From Tridacna crocea (taxonomy: Eukaryota > Mollusca > Bivalvia > Cardiida > Cardiidae), in the NCBI GenBank assembly GCA_943736015.1, contig OX031065.1:23760427-23824426 (forward strand): 64,000 bases of DNA, read 5' to 3'. A program made the position numbers and the translations under genes. The notes under the pieces were generated by a model. That model was not told where the DNA came from. It searched no databases and saw only the letters and a list, made by a program, of their open reading frames with translations. Of the stretch, positions 34,455 through 44,600 are shown in pieces. The first letter of the stretch is position 1. Each line of letters starts with the position of its first letter.

Positions 34455-34755
34455 TATAATGCGTTGTCTGCGCATGTCATATTTTTCGAAGGTTCAACTT
34501 GTCTCATATGACGCATCACTCTCCCCGATATTGGGGAGATTGTATTGATACGCGATATGAAGTAGCAATGGAGAAAATGGCTTTTATCAATACGTTTGAG
34601 GAAAATTCAGGCCAGTTTTAGTCTCAGATTTCTCTAAACTGCTGTTCATAGCTGAATGGATCGCACCAGGTAGCATTTTATTGAGTAAACGTTTATTTTA
34701 GTTGTCGCGTAGAAAATAGTCTTGTTCTGTACCTTGGATGCCCAAATTAGATAGA
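34455..34755 (+). repeat. Dispersed ~300-bp repeat, copy without H insertion
   Basis: Second copy of the repeat seen at 19255. It has the uninterrupted junction aaaattcaggccag where the other copy carries an H element. Half a V element follows. Confidence 0.7.
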
Positions 34756-34893
34756 CGAGCAATTTCACCTTTTGTCACAATGCTTTCTCTGCTATCAAAA
34801 GGTGTCATATTAACAAAAGAAACGGCTTCATTCTTGCTGTTATTTAGGGTCAATTAGAGATACTATAAAAATGCCCTATGGGGTAAAGGGTAA
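34755..34893. mobile_element. V element, right half
   Basis: gagcaatttcaccttttgtc to atggggtaaagggtaaa, matching the V copy at 4222 in reverse. Confidence 0.62.
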
Positions 34894-34969
34894 ATATATA
34901 CTTGGGGAGTCTGAAATAACGATTTAAGAAAATGGGGGATGCTTAATTTTTTTCTAGACGTTTATTGGC

Positions 34970-35215
34970 AAAAGGGGGCTTAATGCATCTCTAGGATCCT
35001 ATGTAACGATCAAACCACCATATACTTATGGATCTATAATATCCACTGTTTGTAACAAACGAATTAATCATGAGGTAGACTGGTCCTCACACATACAACA
35101 GATTGACCAATAGCGACAAGTTTCGGCCCAGGTCAGCCTGCGCGGATTTCGCAGGCTGACCTGAGTCGATATTTTTCAGAGATGCATTAAGATCCCTTTT
35201 CACTGAGCATGGCCC
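34970..35215. mobile_element. C element, complete
   Basis: gggggcttaatgcatctcta at left, palindrome gtcagcctgcgcggatttcg, right end gatgcattaagatccctttt. Confidence 0.72.
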
Positions 35216-35220
35216 ATATT

Positions 35221-35246
35221 TAAAAAAAAAAAAAAAAAAAAAAAAA
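35221..35246. repeat. Poly(A) run
   Basis: About 26 A directly after the C element. Confidence 0.85.
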
Positions 35247-35902
35247 CCTTGTGATACTGTAAAATGGTTTTTTAATAAGAAAACATAAAAATTATGATTA
35301 ATATCAAAAGATGAGTATTTTAAAATAAACAGTACTAAGACAAAAAAAAACCTCATCCAGCGTTGCCATTGGTTGAAAAATAATACAGCTTTAATGAAAG
35401 ATGTATATGAAATTATCAAATTGTGAAAAGCTGGTAAAATACAGGGTGACCCCAAAAATCAGATACCTTAAAATTCTTAATTACTCCTACAAAAATAAAG
35501 CAAAATTATTCAAATGTTGTACGACCAAACTTTTATCTATGTATGTTTATAGGTTATACCCAAAGTTTCAGTAATTAGGATGCACACAAGTTATGATCTC
35601 TCCAAAATAAACTGAATGTTCCACATGGTATACTCGGCGTTAGAGAAAGACTTGCATCTGTTGCACAAAATTGTCACTCTGACACACTCCTCTCGTGGGA
35701 TGTTCAGCCTTGAGTTCAACAAGTGTTTGAGGATTGCTCTGATGATATACGTTGTCCTTCACATAGCCGCATTTACAAAATTCGGGGGCGGGTGGGGTGG
35801 TCAATGAGACGACCATTCGACATCCCACTTTTTGTTGACAAGCCATTCCTGAAATCGCTCTCTCAGAACGGAATGCAATGTGGCAGTGCAGGGAGAGTTC
35901 TA

Positions 35903-36098
35903 GGCCCATATTCACCAACCATTCTTGAGAATATTCTCAGTCTTATTCTCCAACGTTTTCTAATTTTGTAAGTAACACAATTTCTGAGTGGCTAAACCAA
36001 ATGGTTTAGCCATTCAGAAGTTATGTTACTTGCAAATGTAGAAAATTCTGGAGAATAAAACAAAGAACGTTCTTAAGAACGGTTGGTGAATGTGGGCC
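35903..36098. mobile_element. H hairpin element copy 4, inside the mariner element
   Basis: Ends GGCCCATATTCACC..GGTGAATGTGGGCC, flanked by CTA and CTG. It interrupts the mariner element beside the transposase relic. Confidence 0.78.
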
Positions 36099-36529
36099 CT
36101 GGACAACATTTTGGACGACGCACTGGCTTTTTAATCGTTTACCACAAACATTAAAGTGTTCATGACCCTGAAAAAGAGGGCCATTGAAAACAGTGAACAA
36201 TGTCAGGCAATACAAGCATGTTAATTCATTGGCATGAAAGGTAAAATTCTTAGAAAAAAACCTAAATGATAGAAACCTTATTCTGGACTTGATATTCCAA
36301 TCATGTGAGCATACTATTAGCATCAAAATTAGCATAAAAATAAATCACTCTCCCTGATAACAGAATATTTTCTATCAAAAAACTTAATATCTAGCACCAA
36401 TCATGCATCACTACAGTTTGATAATCAAGGGAGGTAAATAGTAACAAACTTTATACCTACAAAAAAAGTTATTTCCCTTGATTAATATTTAAATTGAAAT
36501 GACAATATTTTGAAGCCCATGTTAAACTT

Positions 36530-36882
36530 GTGATCCCTGGAATGGAGCCAATTTTGACCCCAGGCCTATAATATGAAGAAACTTGTTAAAGGTATATTAG
36601 ATAAAGCTACATGCCAAATTCAGTAGCCTTGGGCCTTGTGGTTTCAGAGAAGAATTTTTTTAAGAATGTTAAATGTTATACCAGAGTTTTTGAAGGAATC
36701 AAATTCTTTCAAGAAATTCTGAAGAAATTCTGAAGTTTCATCAGATTTGGATGGGTAGTTTCAGAGAAGAAGATGTTTGAAATAAAACTTAACGCACGAA
36801 CGCACGAACAGACGCACGGACGCACGACGGACACCGGGCCATGACATAAGCTCGCCGGCCTTCGGCCAGTGGAGCTAAAAAT
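36530..36882 (-). mobile_element. R-family element (short form), inside the mariner element
   Basis: Contains one core-repeat-like unit (gaccccaggcctataatatg, then a gagaagaagatgtttg stretch) and the family end with repeated cgcacgaacg and 'ggccttcggccagtggagct'. Its end matches the copy at 61998 in reverse. It is inverted relative to R copies at 44336, 54905 and 61998. Confidence 0.65.
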
Positions 36883-37237
36883 CAAACTGGCTGATAGAGC
36901 GATTTCAGGAAAGGCAGCATTTGCAGGAAAAAAAGAAAGGGAAATCCAAGGAGAAGGGTTTGTCAGAGTGTTTGCCAATTTTGCACAATGTCAGATGCAA
37001 GTAAGTCTCCAACGCCAAGTATGTCATATAGGACATACATTGGAGAGATCACAACTTTTGCGCAAAGCATTATGGATTACTGAAACTTTTGGTTGTAATC
37101 ATACACAGATAGAAGTTGAAGTGGACAAAATAGGAAAAAAAATGTTCCATTTTTGTAGGAAAAATGAAGAACTTTATGGGTTCTGATTTTGTGGTCACCC
37201 TGTACGTACATGATACAACTAGTCAATAAAAGACATG

Positions 37238-37239
<2 letters not shown>

Positions 37240-37284
<45 letters not shown>
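37240..37284. repeat. (TC)n microsatellite
   Basis: Pure tc run, ~44 bp, just after the mariner element. Confidence 0.92.
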
Positions 37285-37289
<5 letters not shown>

Positions 37290-37518
37290 CCTTGAATAAA
37301 TCTAGCCTAAAATACCTTTACTTGTTTCATTGCTTCGCTGTAGGCGATCAAATAGTTTATGAAAACACCTATGACTGAGAAAACTTTGCGTAAAGCTAGC
37401 TTACTACATCTTCCAAATGCATTGTAGAAAGCAAGTGGTCACATCTAAAATACGCTCTGCTCCTAAAAGCTGTGTGGAACATAAGGTAAGATGAGAGATG
37501 AGTCAGGCAGGAGATTAA

Positions 37519-37727
37519 TTAACCCTTTACCACACAATGACTCTTGACGACCCTGAAAGAGAAGGCTTTAAAAACATTGTGGAAAAAAGGAGAAAATGCT
37601 GATAACCAGCATTTTCTCCTTTTCCCACAATGTTTTCTACCCTTCCAATGGCAAATTATAAACCTTTCAGTTATTTTTATTTTATCGTGGACCGGTCTAA
37701 AATTTTGTCATCTGGTAAGGGATTACT
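37519..37727. mobile_element. T element beyond the receptor 3' end
   Basis: TTAA at 37519-37522, hairpin aaatgctgataaccagcatt. Carries the possible poly(A) signal of the receptor gene. Confidence 0.75.
37676..37681 (-). terminator. Possible poly(A) signal of the receptor gene
   Basis: AATAAA on the minus strand, about 355 bases after the stop codon. It is the first one met downstream and lies inside a T-family element, so the 3' end may be supplied by a transposon. Confidence 0.3.
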
Positions 37728-37739
37728 GTTAACAGCAAA

Positions 37740-37830
37740 AAAGATTCGATCCAGGCCAGCCTGCACAAACTACATGAGCTGACCTAGTTCGATACTGTTT
37801 TGCTGATACATTATATTCCCTTTTTACAAA
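37740..37830. mobile_element. C element, fragment
   Basis: attcgatccaggccagcctg, tgagctgacctagttcgat, then gctgatacattatattccc. Confidence 0.5.
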
Positions 37831-38035
37831 GACTGATCCAGTTTTCAAAACACTATGACCCAATCACCATTTGTTTCACAAATAACATTGTTTTAGATTT
37901 CATTCATTTGTTATTGTGAAAACTTAAGTCAATATGCATAATCTGTTCGCGAAAGTTGACTGTTGTTGACTGTAACTGCTTTCAAATTGGATCTGTCTAA
38001 TATATTGTCTTTTAGGAAAGTTAAAGCACCAAAAC

Positions 38036-38305
38036 TTAGTGAGCATGTTTTTTCACATGGTTTCGAATAAAACATCGCACTCTGTCAGCGATCTTTTTCA
38101 CAAGGATTTTACTGATTTCATTGGGTGTTACACCAAACGCTTCTCGTAACTGAGGGCAATCATAAAACTTGGTGTGGATAGTGCTCTCTTTTATTCGTCC
38201 TTGGCAAATTTCCCGTTGGAAAACTTTTTCTATGGTATCTGCTTGGTTTTTACAGAAATATCGTCTTCCATGTTGAGTATGACCTTCTGTCGCTTGTTGT
38301 GGCAT
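38036..38305 (-). CDS. Receptor exon 13: C-terminal helical module and stop
   Basis: The terminal exon begins after ttttctttatcag and encodes 89 residues (MPQQATEGHTQHGRRYF..., ending KKHAH). The segment GRRYFCKNQADTIEKVFQRE, then LREAFGV and KIADRVRCFIRN, reads as a compact three-helix module, loosely like SANT/homeodomain-type folds that end many invertebrate tail regions. The internal Met at the exon start is not a true start, because the frame continues from exon 12. Confidence 0.78.
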   Translation of the reverse strand: MPQQATEGHTQHGRRYFCKNQADTIEKVFQREICQGRIKESTIHTKFYDCPQLREAFGVTPNEISKILVKKIADRVRCFIRNHVKKHAH

Positions 38306-38611
38306 CTGATAAAGAAAATATAACAACAATAGTTCACACATAGTCTTCGAGGCCAAATACAGCACAAGTTGTATAAGTGATTAGATCACTTTTAAACGGC
38401 CCTTTAATGAATAACCCTTAGGCTGCTTATCGCGACTGAATGACCTTTTGCGGACAGTGTAGATCAAGATCAGACTGCACAGAACGTGCAGTCTGATCTT
38501 GGATCTACACTATCCGATGAGGAAATATTACTCCCAGAAACATAACTTTGAAATTGCAATATTTGGGATTTTATTATCGAACTGAAAATTTCTCCTTAGT
38601 TATTCAGCAGG

Positions 38612-38644
<33 letters not shown>

Positions 38645-41600
38645 TAAATAAGCCGCGCAAGGTGGGTTTAATGCATCTTAGTTGTGCTTTACGGTAAGAT
38701 CCTTTTTGTGTACTAGAATATAAAAATCAGTAATACCCGTGTAATATCGAAAAATATTTTCACTGCTAATTCTCAATATCCTACCGGAAAGCATGAAATA
38801 AATAGTGATACTTTTTCTCCATACAGATAATTCAACTAAAATTACAGTTGAAAATGATTGGAGAATATGGATTCCGAACCTTGTTAGAAGAGTTATCATA
38901 GCTCGTGGACCGTGACACAGGAAGTTTCCGCTTCAGACCAATTCCTTTATCTATCTTTGATTCACACTTCTTAGCATCTGTTTCCATGCTGCTTGTTTGC
39001 CTGGCAACCGATTTACAATCTTGGCTTGTGTGTACATTGTGCCCTGGACATTCTGTGGCACACGATTTCGTATTTGTCTCTGACTCTCCCGAATCTAAGT
39101 ATTCCTTTGATATCTAATAATGATAATACATATCATACACCATTAAAACTCTAATCTAAAAACCGACACGGACAAAGAAGTAAGCTATAAATGCCAATGG
39201 AATTGCTCTATGTTTCTTTTTAAGTTTTAATCTGTCTATTTCCGATAAACTCAGAATAAACGTGTTTACTGACGTCCATAACATTAACTGCAACCACATA
39301 ACTCTAACCTGTCAAAACAGAATCATAAACATGTTTACGGGAAATATTTGAGTATGGTATAACCTTAAACCCTAACCTTAACCCTAACCTTTGAGTACCA
39401 TATGAAGGCAAGTGGGCGTGTTGATATAATGCACGTACTGTTATAGTTGAACATTAGTATGTAGAACACTGTCAAAGCTCCAGATAGATGGGATGATTTT
39501 GATTTCAAAATTGAAAATATTAATAATTCTTAACTAAATCCTATGTTGTGGGTACTCAGTAGAATCGTCTCATCGAGACGATTCTAATGAGTACCCACAA
39601 CATAGGGTTTTGAAGAGAAATAATGGATTTAGAATATCATCACTCCGTCTTATCTGATGCTCTGACATTGTGTTCGAGGCCGACAGAGAATTTCATGGCA
39701 TGATAAACTCCAAGTAAGAATATCTATCCCTGACATACATGTATATAGTTCTTAAATCTATATCTAGCATCTAATTTTGGACATCAACTGAAATACGTAT
39801 AATATACAGATATGTAAATTACCTGATTGCCATCGTACGTGAGAAATAGAAACCGTCGGTCAGCATCTTGTATCCGATGTATAACGTCTCTTCTCATTCT
39901 CTCTACGTAGATATCTAGTATTTTCCATTCCTCTTCGAATACTATCACTTTTCTTTCCCCAGTATTTATAATGTGAAGTATCCCATTCCGAGAAGTTGTC
40001 ACTTTCTCACGCATCATAAAATCTTCAAAACTGATGCCAAACAATTCCTGCAGTTCAGTACCAACAAAGCATGTTTGTTGTAATTTATGTAACATAAATT
40101 TAGTAAACAATCGGAATTCAGCCTTGTTTAATTTTTTACACTGGTCTAACTGCAGTATTCGCTGTATCAAATTTACACACATTATATCTTTCTCGGTGAA
40201 CGGAACACTCCCGGGATGCACTGCCATTGCAGTTTTACACAATTCTTGTTTCTGTTTCGATTTAATTTTGTTGGGGATTTTGCTTTTTCGGGGGAATTTA
40301 TACATGTATTTGTAACGCAATCTTCTAAACGGGGGATAACTGTATTGTCGTCGCATTCTGTAATGTTGTTTCCCTCTCCGATAAAAATATCCGTGTCTAT
40401 CTGTACTTTTGTAATCGCATATCAGCAACTCCTCTTGTGCTACTGGTGTAATCACGTGACTCTCTCCGGTGTCCTGTCTTGCGTCAAAGCATGGCAGCAA
40501 CGCCATATCTGTTCTCTGGAAACTTATTCTGTAGTCGAGTTCTGGGATTCGAGCCAATTCTGGGTTCTTAAAGTTAGTTTCTTGACCTGAACCATCGCTG
40601 TGCACGTAGAAATTCCTGTAAATATTACAATGAAAAAAAAAATCTATTTGGATTATTTCTCTTTGGTTTATCTTAGGCTATTTGTTTCGCTAAAATACTT
40701 ATTTCCTTATGTCGATTCCTTTGTAGAATAAACTGATTTAGAAATAACCTTAAATTACGCAAAAGTAAAGTCAGGCTTAATCACGTTGAAGATGATATCA
40801 AACATTGTTTAACTCATCTTAGTCTTTTAATAACATTTTTTTTAAACACTTTAACACCATTTAGAAAAAAAAGTGAACCATTTCATTTCTAGAGTTTTTT
40901 TTTTGACACTTGTTACGCAGTTTTATTGTTTTTAGCCCATTACCTTTTATAATGTATACTCCACTGCAAATCAATCACAGAATTTCATGGTGTATGATAC
41001 AATAATTATGGTGAACTTACTGAACCTCCGTTTTCATATCAACCAGGACATCTTCATGGAATGACCATCCTAGAGCATGCTCGATGTCCTCTAGACTGGT
41101 AGACGGGTGTAGTCTTTTCCAATACCAAAGTATATTGTATAGGATGACTTCAATTTTTTCTCCACCAGGCTGGGTTTTGGAACTGTTTTCAATTCGACTT
41201 ATGGTTGTATTAGCACTCTGTCCATGAGGGAGTCGCGCACCTGGTTTAAAATGCATAAAAGCGTTTGGTGTATTCTTCTACTGATACACTTACTGATTTT
41301 ACCTCGATTGTGAGACAAGTTTTTATATCTTACTCTCAATGACGGCTTCATTGAAACCTCGACCAGTACTGATGAGGACGATTCCAAAGGCTGAGTCCGC
41401 TCGCGTGAATTGAACTCAGAACTATAGGTGTGAGAGGCTGACGCTCTGCCACCTCACCGCACTCTCTTACAAGACGCATTGAAAAGTACCTGTCGTTCTA
41501 GTACCCATTTTGATGATTGACAACATTCCCAAGTTTTAAGTTAATATCTTTAGTCGAAATAGAGATATAACAACATAGTTTCGCACCACGACAATGCTCA

Positions 41601-44600
41601 TGATAAGGACGCAGACAATGATGACAGGGCTACAGCAATACCGCGATCTTTCATCTGAAAGCAGCTGAGATAATGATAAAAGATGATATAAAAGTGTATC
41701 TGACACCTTAGTTATAGATAAACAACTCTGTAGACAATAACTGTAATTAGTAGATATACTGAAGTACGAGTCACGTTCTTCGAAAAGAGGGTTTGATACA
41801 TCTGCAAAACAGTATCAAGCCAGGTTAACCCGGGCAGGCTGACCTGGTTGGACACTTTTGTTTAAATGTCAATTTCCTGTATGTCAAAGGGCCAGCCTAC
41901 CTGATTATTCAGTCGGTTGTTTCAGATTATGGGTTATATGAATCCATAATTACATAATAACTCTCTTTGTAAAATACAACACGGAGATGCATTAAACCCC
42001 CGTTTACCAGAATACGGCTTATACATAAAAAAATATTAATTTATCCATTTTTTCTTATAAAATATAATCAAATAACATTGAAAATTCAAGTACTACCAAC
42101 GTTAGGTTGGTAGCAAAAATAAAAACAGTTTGCAGAATAATAGCAGAATCTTACCGAGCAGATTAATCGCAAAGAGTTTCCAATTATCTGTACAGACTTT
42201 CGGAATAAGAAAACAGAACAGTTTATGCCAGTTAAGTGTCGGGATGACCGCTGTAGCGTTATCCAGGCTTGTGTTGATTGTTTCTAGTCCTGCGTAAATA
42301 CAGATTTAAGGCGATCAGTATATGAGTGTAACATCGTATTATACAGAGAAAATTATACCTTACGATACAGCTCAGGCATTGGGAATGAGTGTACTTTAAA
42401 CAATTAACTCGTCCACAGTAAACGGATGTAAATCGTGCGAATGGTCACAGTTTCTACTATAATAACTAGGTAAAAAAAGTATATGGAAGAACAAAATTAC
42501 ATAGGAAAAATGAGTTTTGTTGGCCTAGTGCAGTAGTTCTTTGATATGACATGACAGGGAAAATATCCGTGAGAGTTTAGTACCATTTATTTCATGCTTT
42601 TCAGTAGTTTATCTAGAAATAAAGGTGGAATATTATTCGATAGTTCATGATTACAACCGAAAAATACCTCTTTGATTGTCTAACTCTTCAACTGAAGGTG
42701 GAAAAATTAGTTTCCACGCACTAGTTACATGTACCTCGGTAAACAGCGCATGCCATCCGGCCATATGAATGTATTACGTAATTTGCCTTATATTTCTTGC
42801 TCTGTACCTAACATTATAATTAATTGTTATGTGGAGGGGGTATGTCGTGTGGACTTTACCAAACCAAAAGAAAGGATTTTGATGTAAGCACCCCCTCCAA
42901 AAAAATGAAATAAATAGAATAAATGTAATTGTTTTTAGTATTATTACCGATGATGTTCACCCTATGAAATGAATTTCGATCAATCACCGGAAAAAATCCT
43001 CTATCTGTTTACTGGTCATGCGGTGAAAAAAAAAAAACAATATATCTGGGTATTGGCAACGGTCAGAATTAGAGACTTTTGTGCTACAAAGTGTATACTT
43101 CTTTCAACCGCAGCTTTATCAAAGAAACTGTCACCTGTTTCATGGCGCTCGTCCGTACTCTCCGCTGTTTTACCAATGCAGTCATCTCCGGCTTTAAGGG
43201 GTGTGACCAAACACACATTCGCTGCTATTTCTTTTTGGATGGAGGATAACTTCTCTTTGCAAACAGTTTCGATGGGTACATGGTTAGTTACAAGCTCGCC
43301 AATAATCATATCGTTGGTTTCCAGCCCACTGGAGTTTGTTTCAACTTGCTTCGTACCTTGTATGGTGTTGTGGACGCTGAGCTTATCTTCTGTCTCTTTA
43401 GAACATAACTCTTCTAACGGTATAATTGGGTTTTCATAAAGGTGCATCTTTGATTCATCCATCAACATTTTTGTAGTTGTCTTCGTATCTATAGTTGCAT
43501 GTACATTCAAGTCCACAGTCACAGCTTGAAGCTGTGTGGGCTTTTCCTCGATATCAGTAAAGTAAGAGAATTTGGAGGTAGAGCTTCTTTTACTAAAACA
43601 AATTATAAGAAAAAGCAAACCTGAACTATTGAGCGTATTCTGAGTGTCTACCGGTACAAACAAAGCTTGTTTAACCCTATAAGCCAACATAGTAAAGGCA
43701 GCGAGTCAGAATGACATCACTCCACTGATTTGATGTTGTTTTATAGTTTAGTGGGGCAACCATTTCTACTGTCGTTTATGTATGAAATTATGACACGAGT
43801 GAAGAAGAGTGCGGTGGCAGTCCTAAAACTTTTTTGCACATAATCTTCATAATCTGAGATCCATTTTTTATCACCCTCTATAAAATATGTGATCTTTATC
43901 GTAGGGCTACTTCTTTTCAACCCACAGAGTTCTTGCCAAACTTAGAGGCTCTGGACCACTGTTTGTGAGGAGTAGCGTTTACATCCTTTTATTTGCTTAT
44001 GTGGATTTAAAAAAATAAACATATCCGACTTCTAATGAGACTAATTGACCTTAAGATTAAGTGTCTATATATATAATCTTGGCTGTGATTTTTTATGTAA
44101 ACCACAGCTCTACACAGAAAACGTTCATTTCCCTAGATAACTTTCGACAGGCAAGTCTGTTGCACATCACTTTTAAAGAACAATACTCTACACGATTCTC
44201 ATGAAATTCTCTTCTTTTACAAAACGCTGTTATGTGTTAGCTGTACTAAATAAAAAGCCTTCAATCCGTTGAAGAATATCTTTCGATAATCCTAGATACC
44301 ATCTTGTGACGGCTATCTAGTTTGGAGACCCTTTGTAGCTCACCTGAGCACAACGTGCTTTAGGGGAGCTTTTAGGATCACCCGGTGTCCGTCGTGCGTT
44401 GTCAACAATTCTTTAAACATCAAATCCTTCTTAACCGCTGGGCCAATTTGGATTAAACTTGGCTGGAATGTTCCTTGGGAGGTCCTCTTTGAAAATTGTT
44501 CACAGAATTTGATTCCATCAAAAACTGGTTGCCATGGCAACCAAATGGAATTTTCTAAGAAATTCTTTAAAAATCTTCTTCTCTGAAACTGCTGGCCAGA

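Larger units (their letters stand above)
35442..37202. mobile_element. Mariner/Tc1-type element with two nested insertions
   Basis: Inverted ends CAGGGTGACC..AAAATCAGA occur at 35442 and, reversed, at 37202, and each is flanked by the dinucleotide TA, the target duplication of this superfamily. The minus strand at about 35650-35900 carries a transposase C-terminal relic: PPAPEF, GYVKDNVY and NPQTLVELKAEH resemble the region after the last catalytic Asp. An H hairpin (35903-36098) and an R element (36530-36882) sit inside. Removing them leaves ~1.2 kb, the normal mariner size. Confidence 0.75.

Noticed and set aside
36869-37186. 105-aa plus-strand ORF at the right end of the mariner element
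   Set aside because: It runs from the R insert into the mariner end and matches no transposase motif I recognise; probably chance.
38905-39117. 70-aa plus-strand ORF opposite receptor exon 12
   Set aside because: It is the antisense shadow of an exon supported by both splice sites and phase.
40034-40590. Plus-strand ORFs of 93 and 124 aa opposite receptor exon 11
   Set aside because: Shadows of the long minus-strand exon.
43593-43690. Upstream extension of exon 8 with a hydrophobic LLFLIICF stretch as a start or membrane helix
   Set aside because: The stretch is the pyrimidine tract of the splice acceptor read as protein; starting at the acceptor restores the phase with the transmembrane exon.
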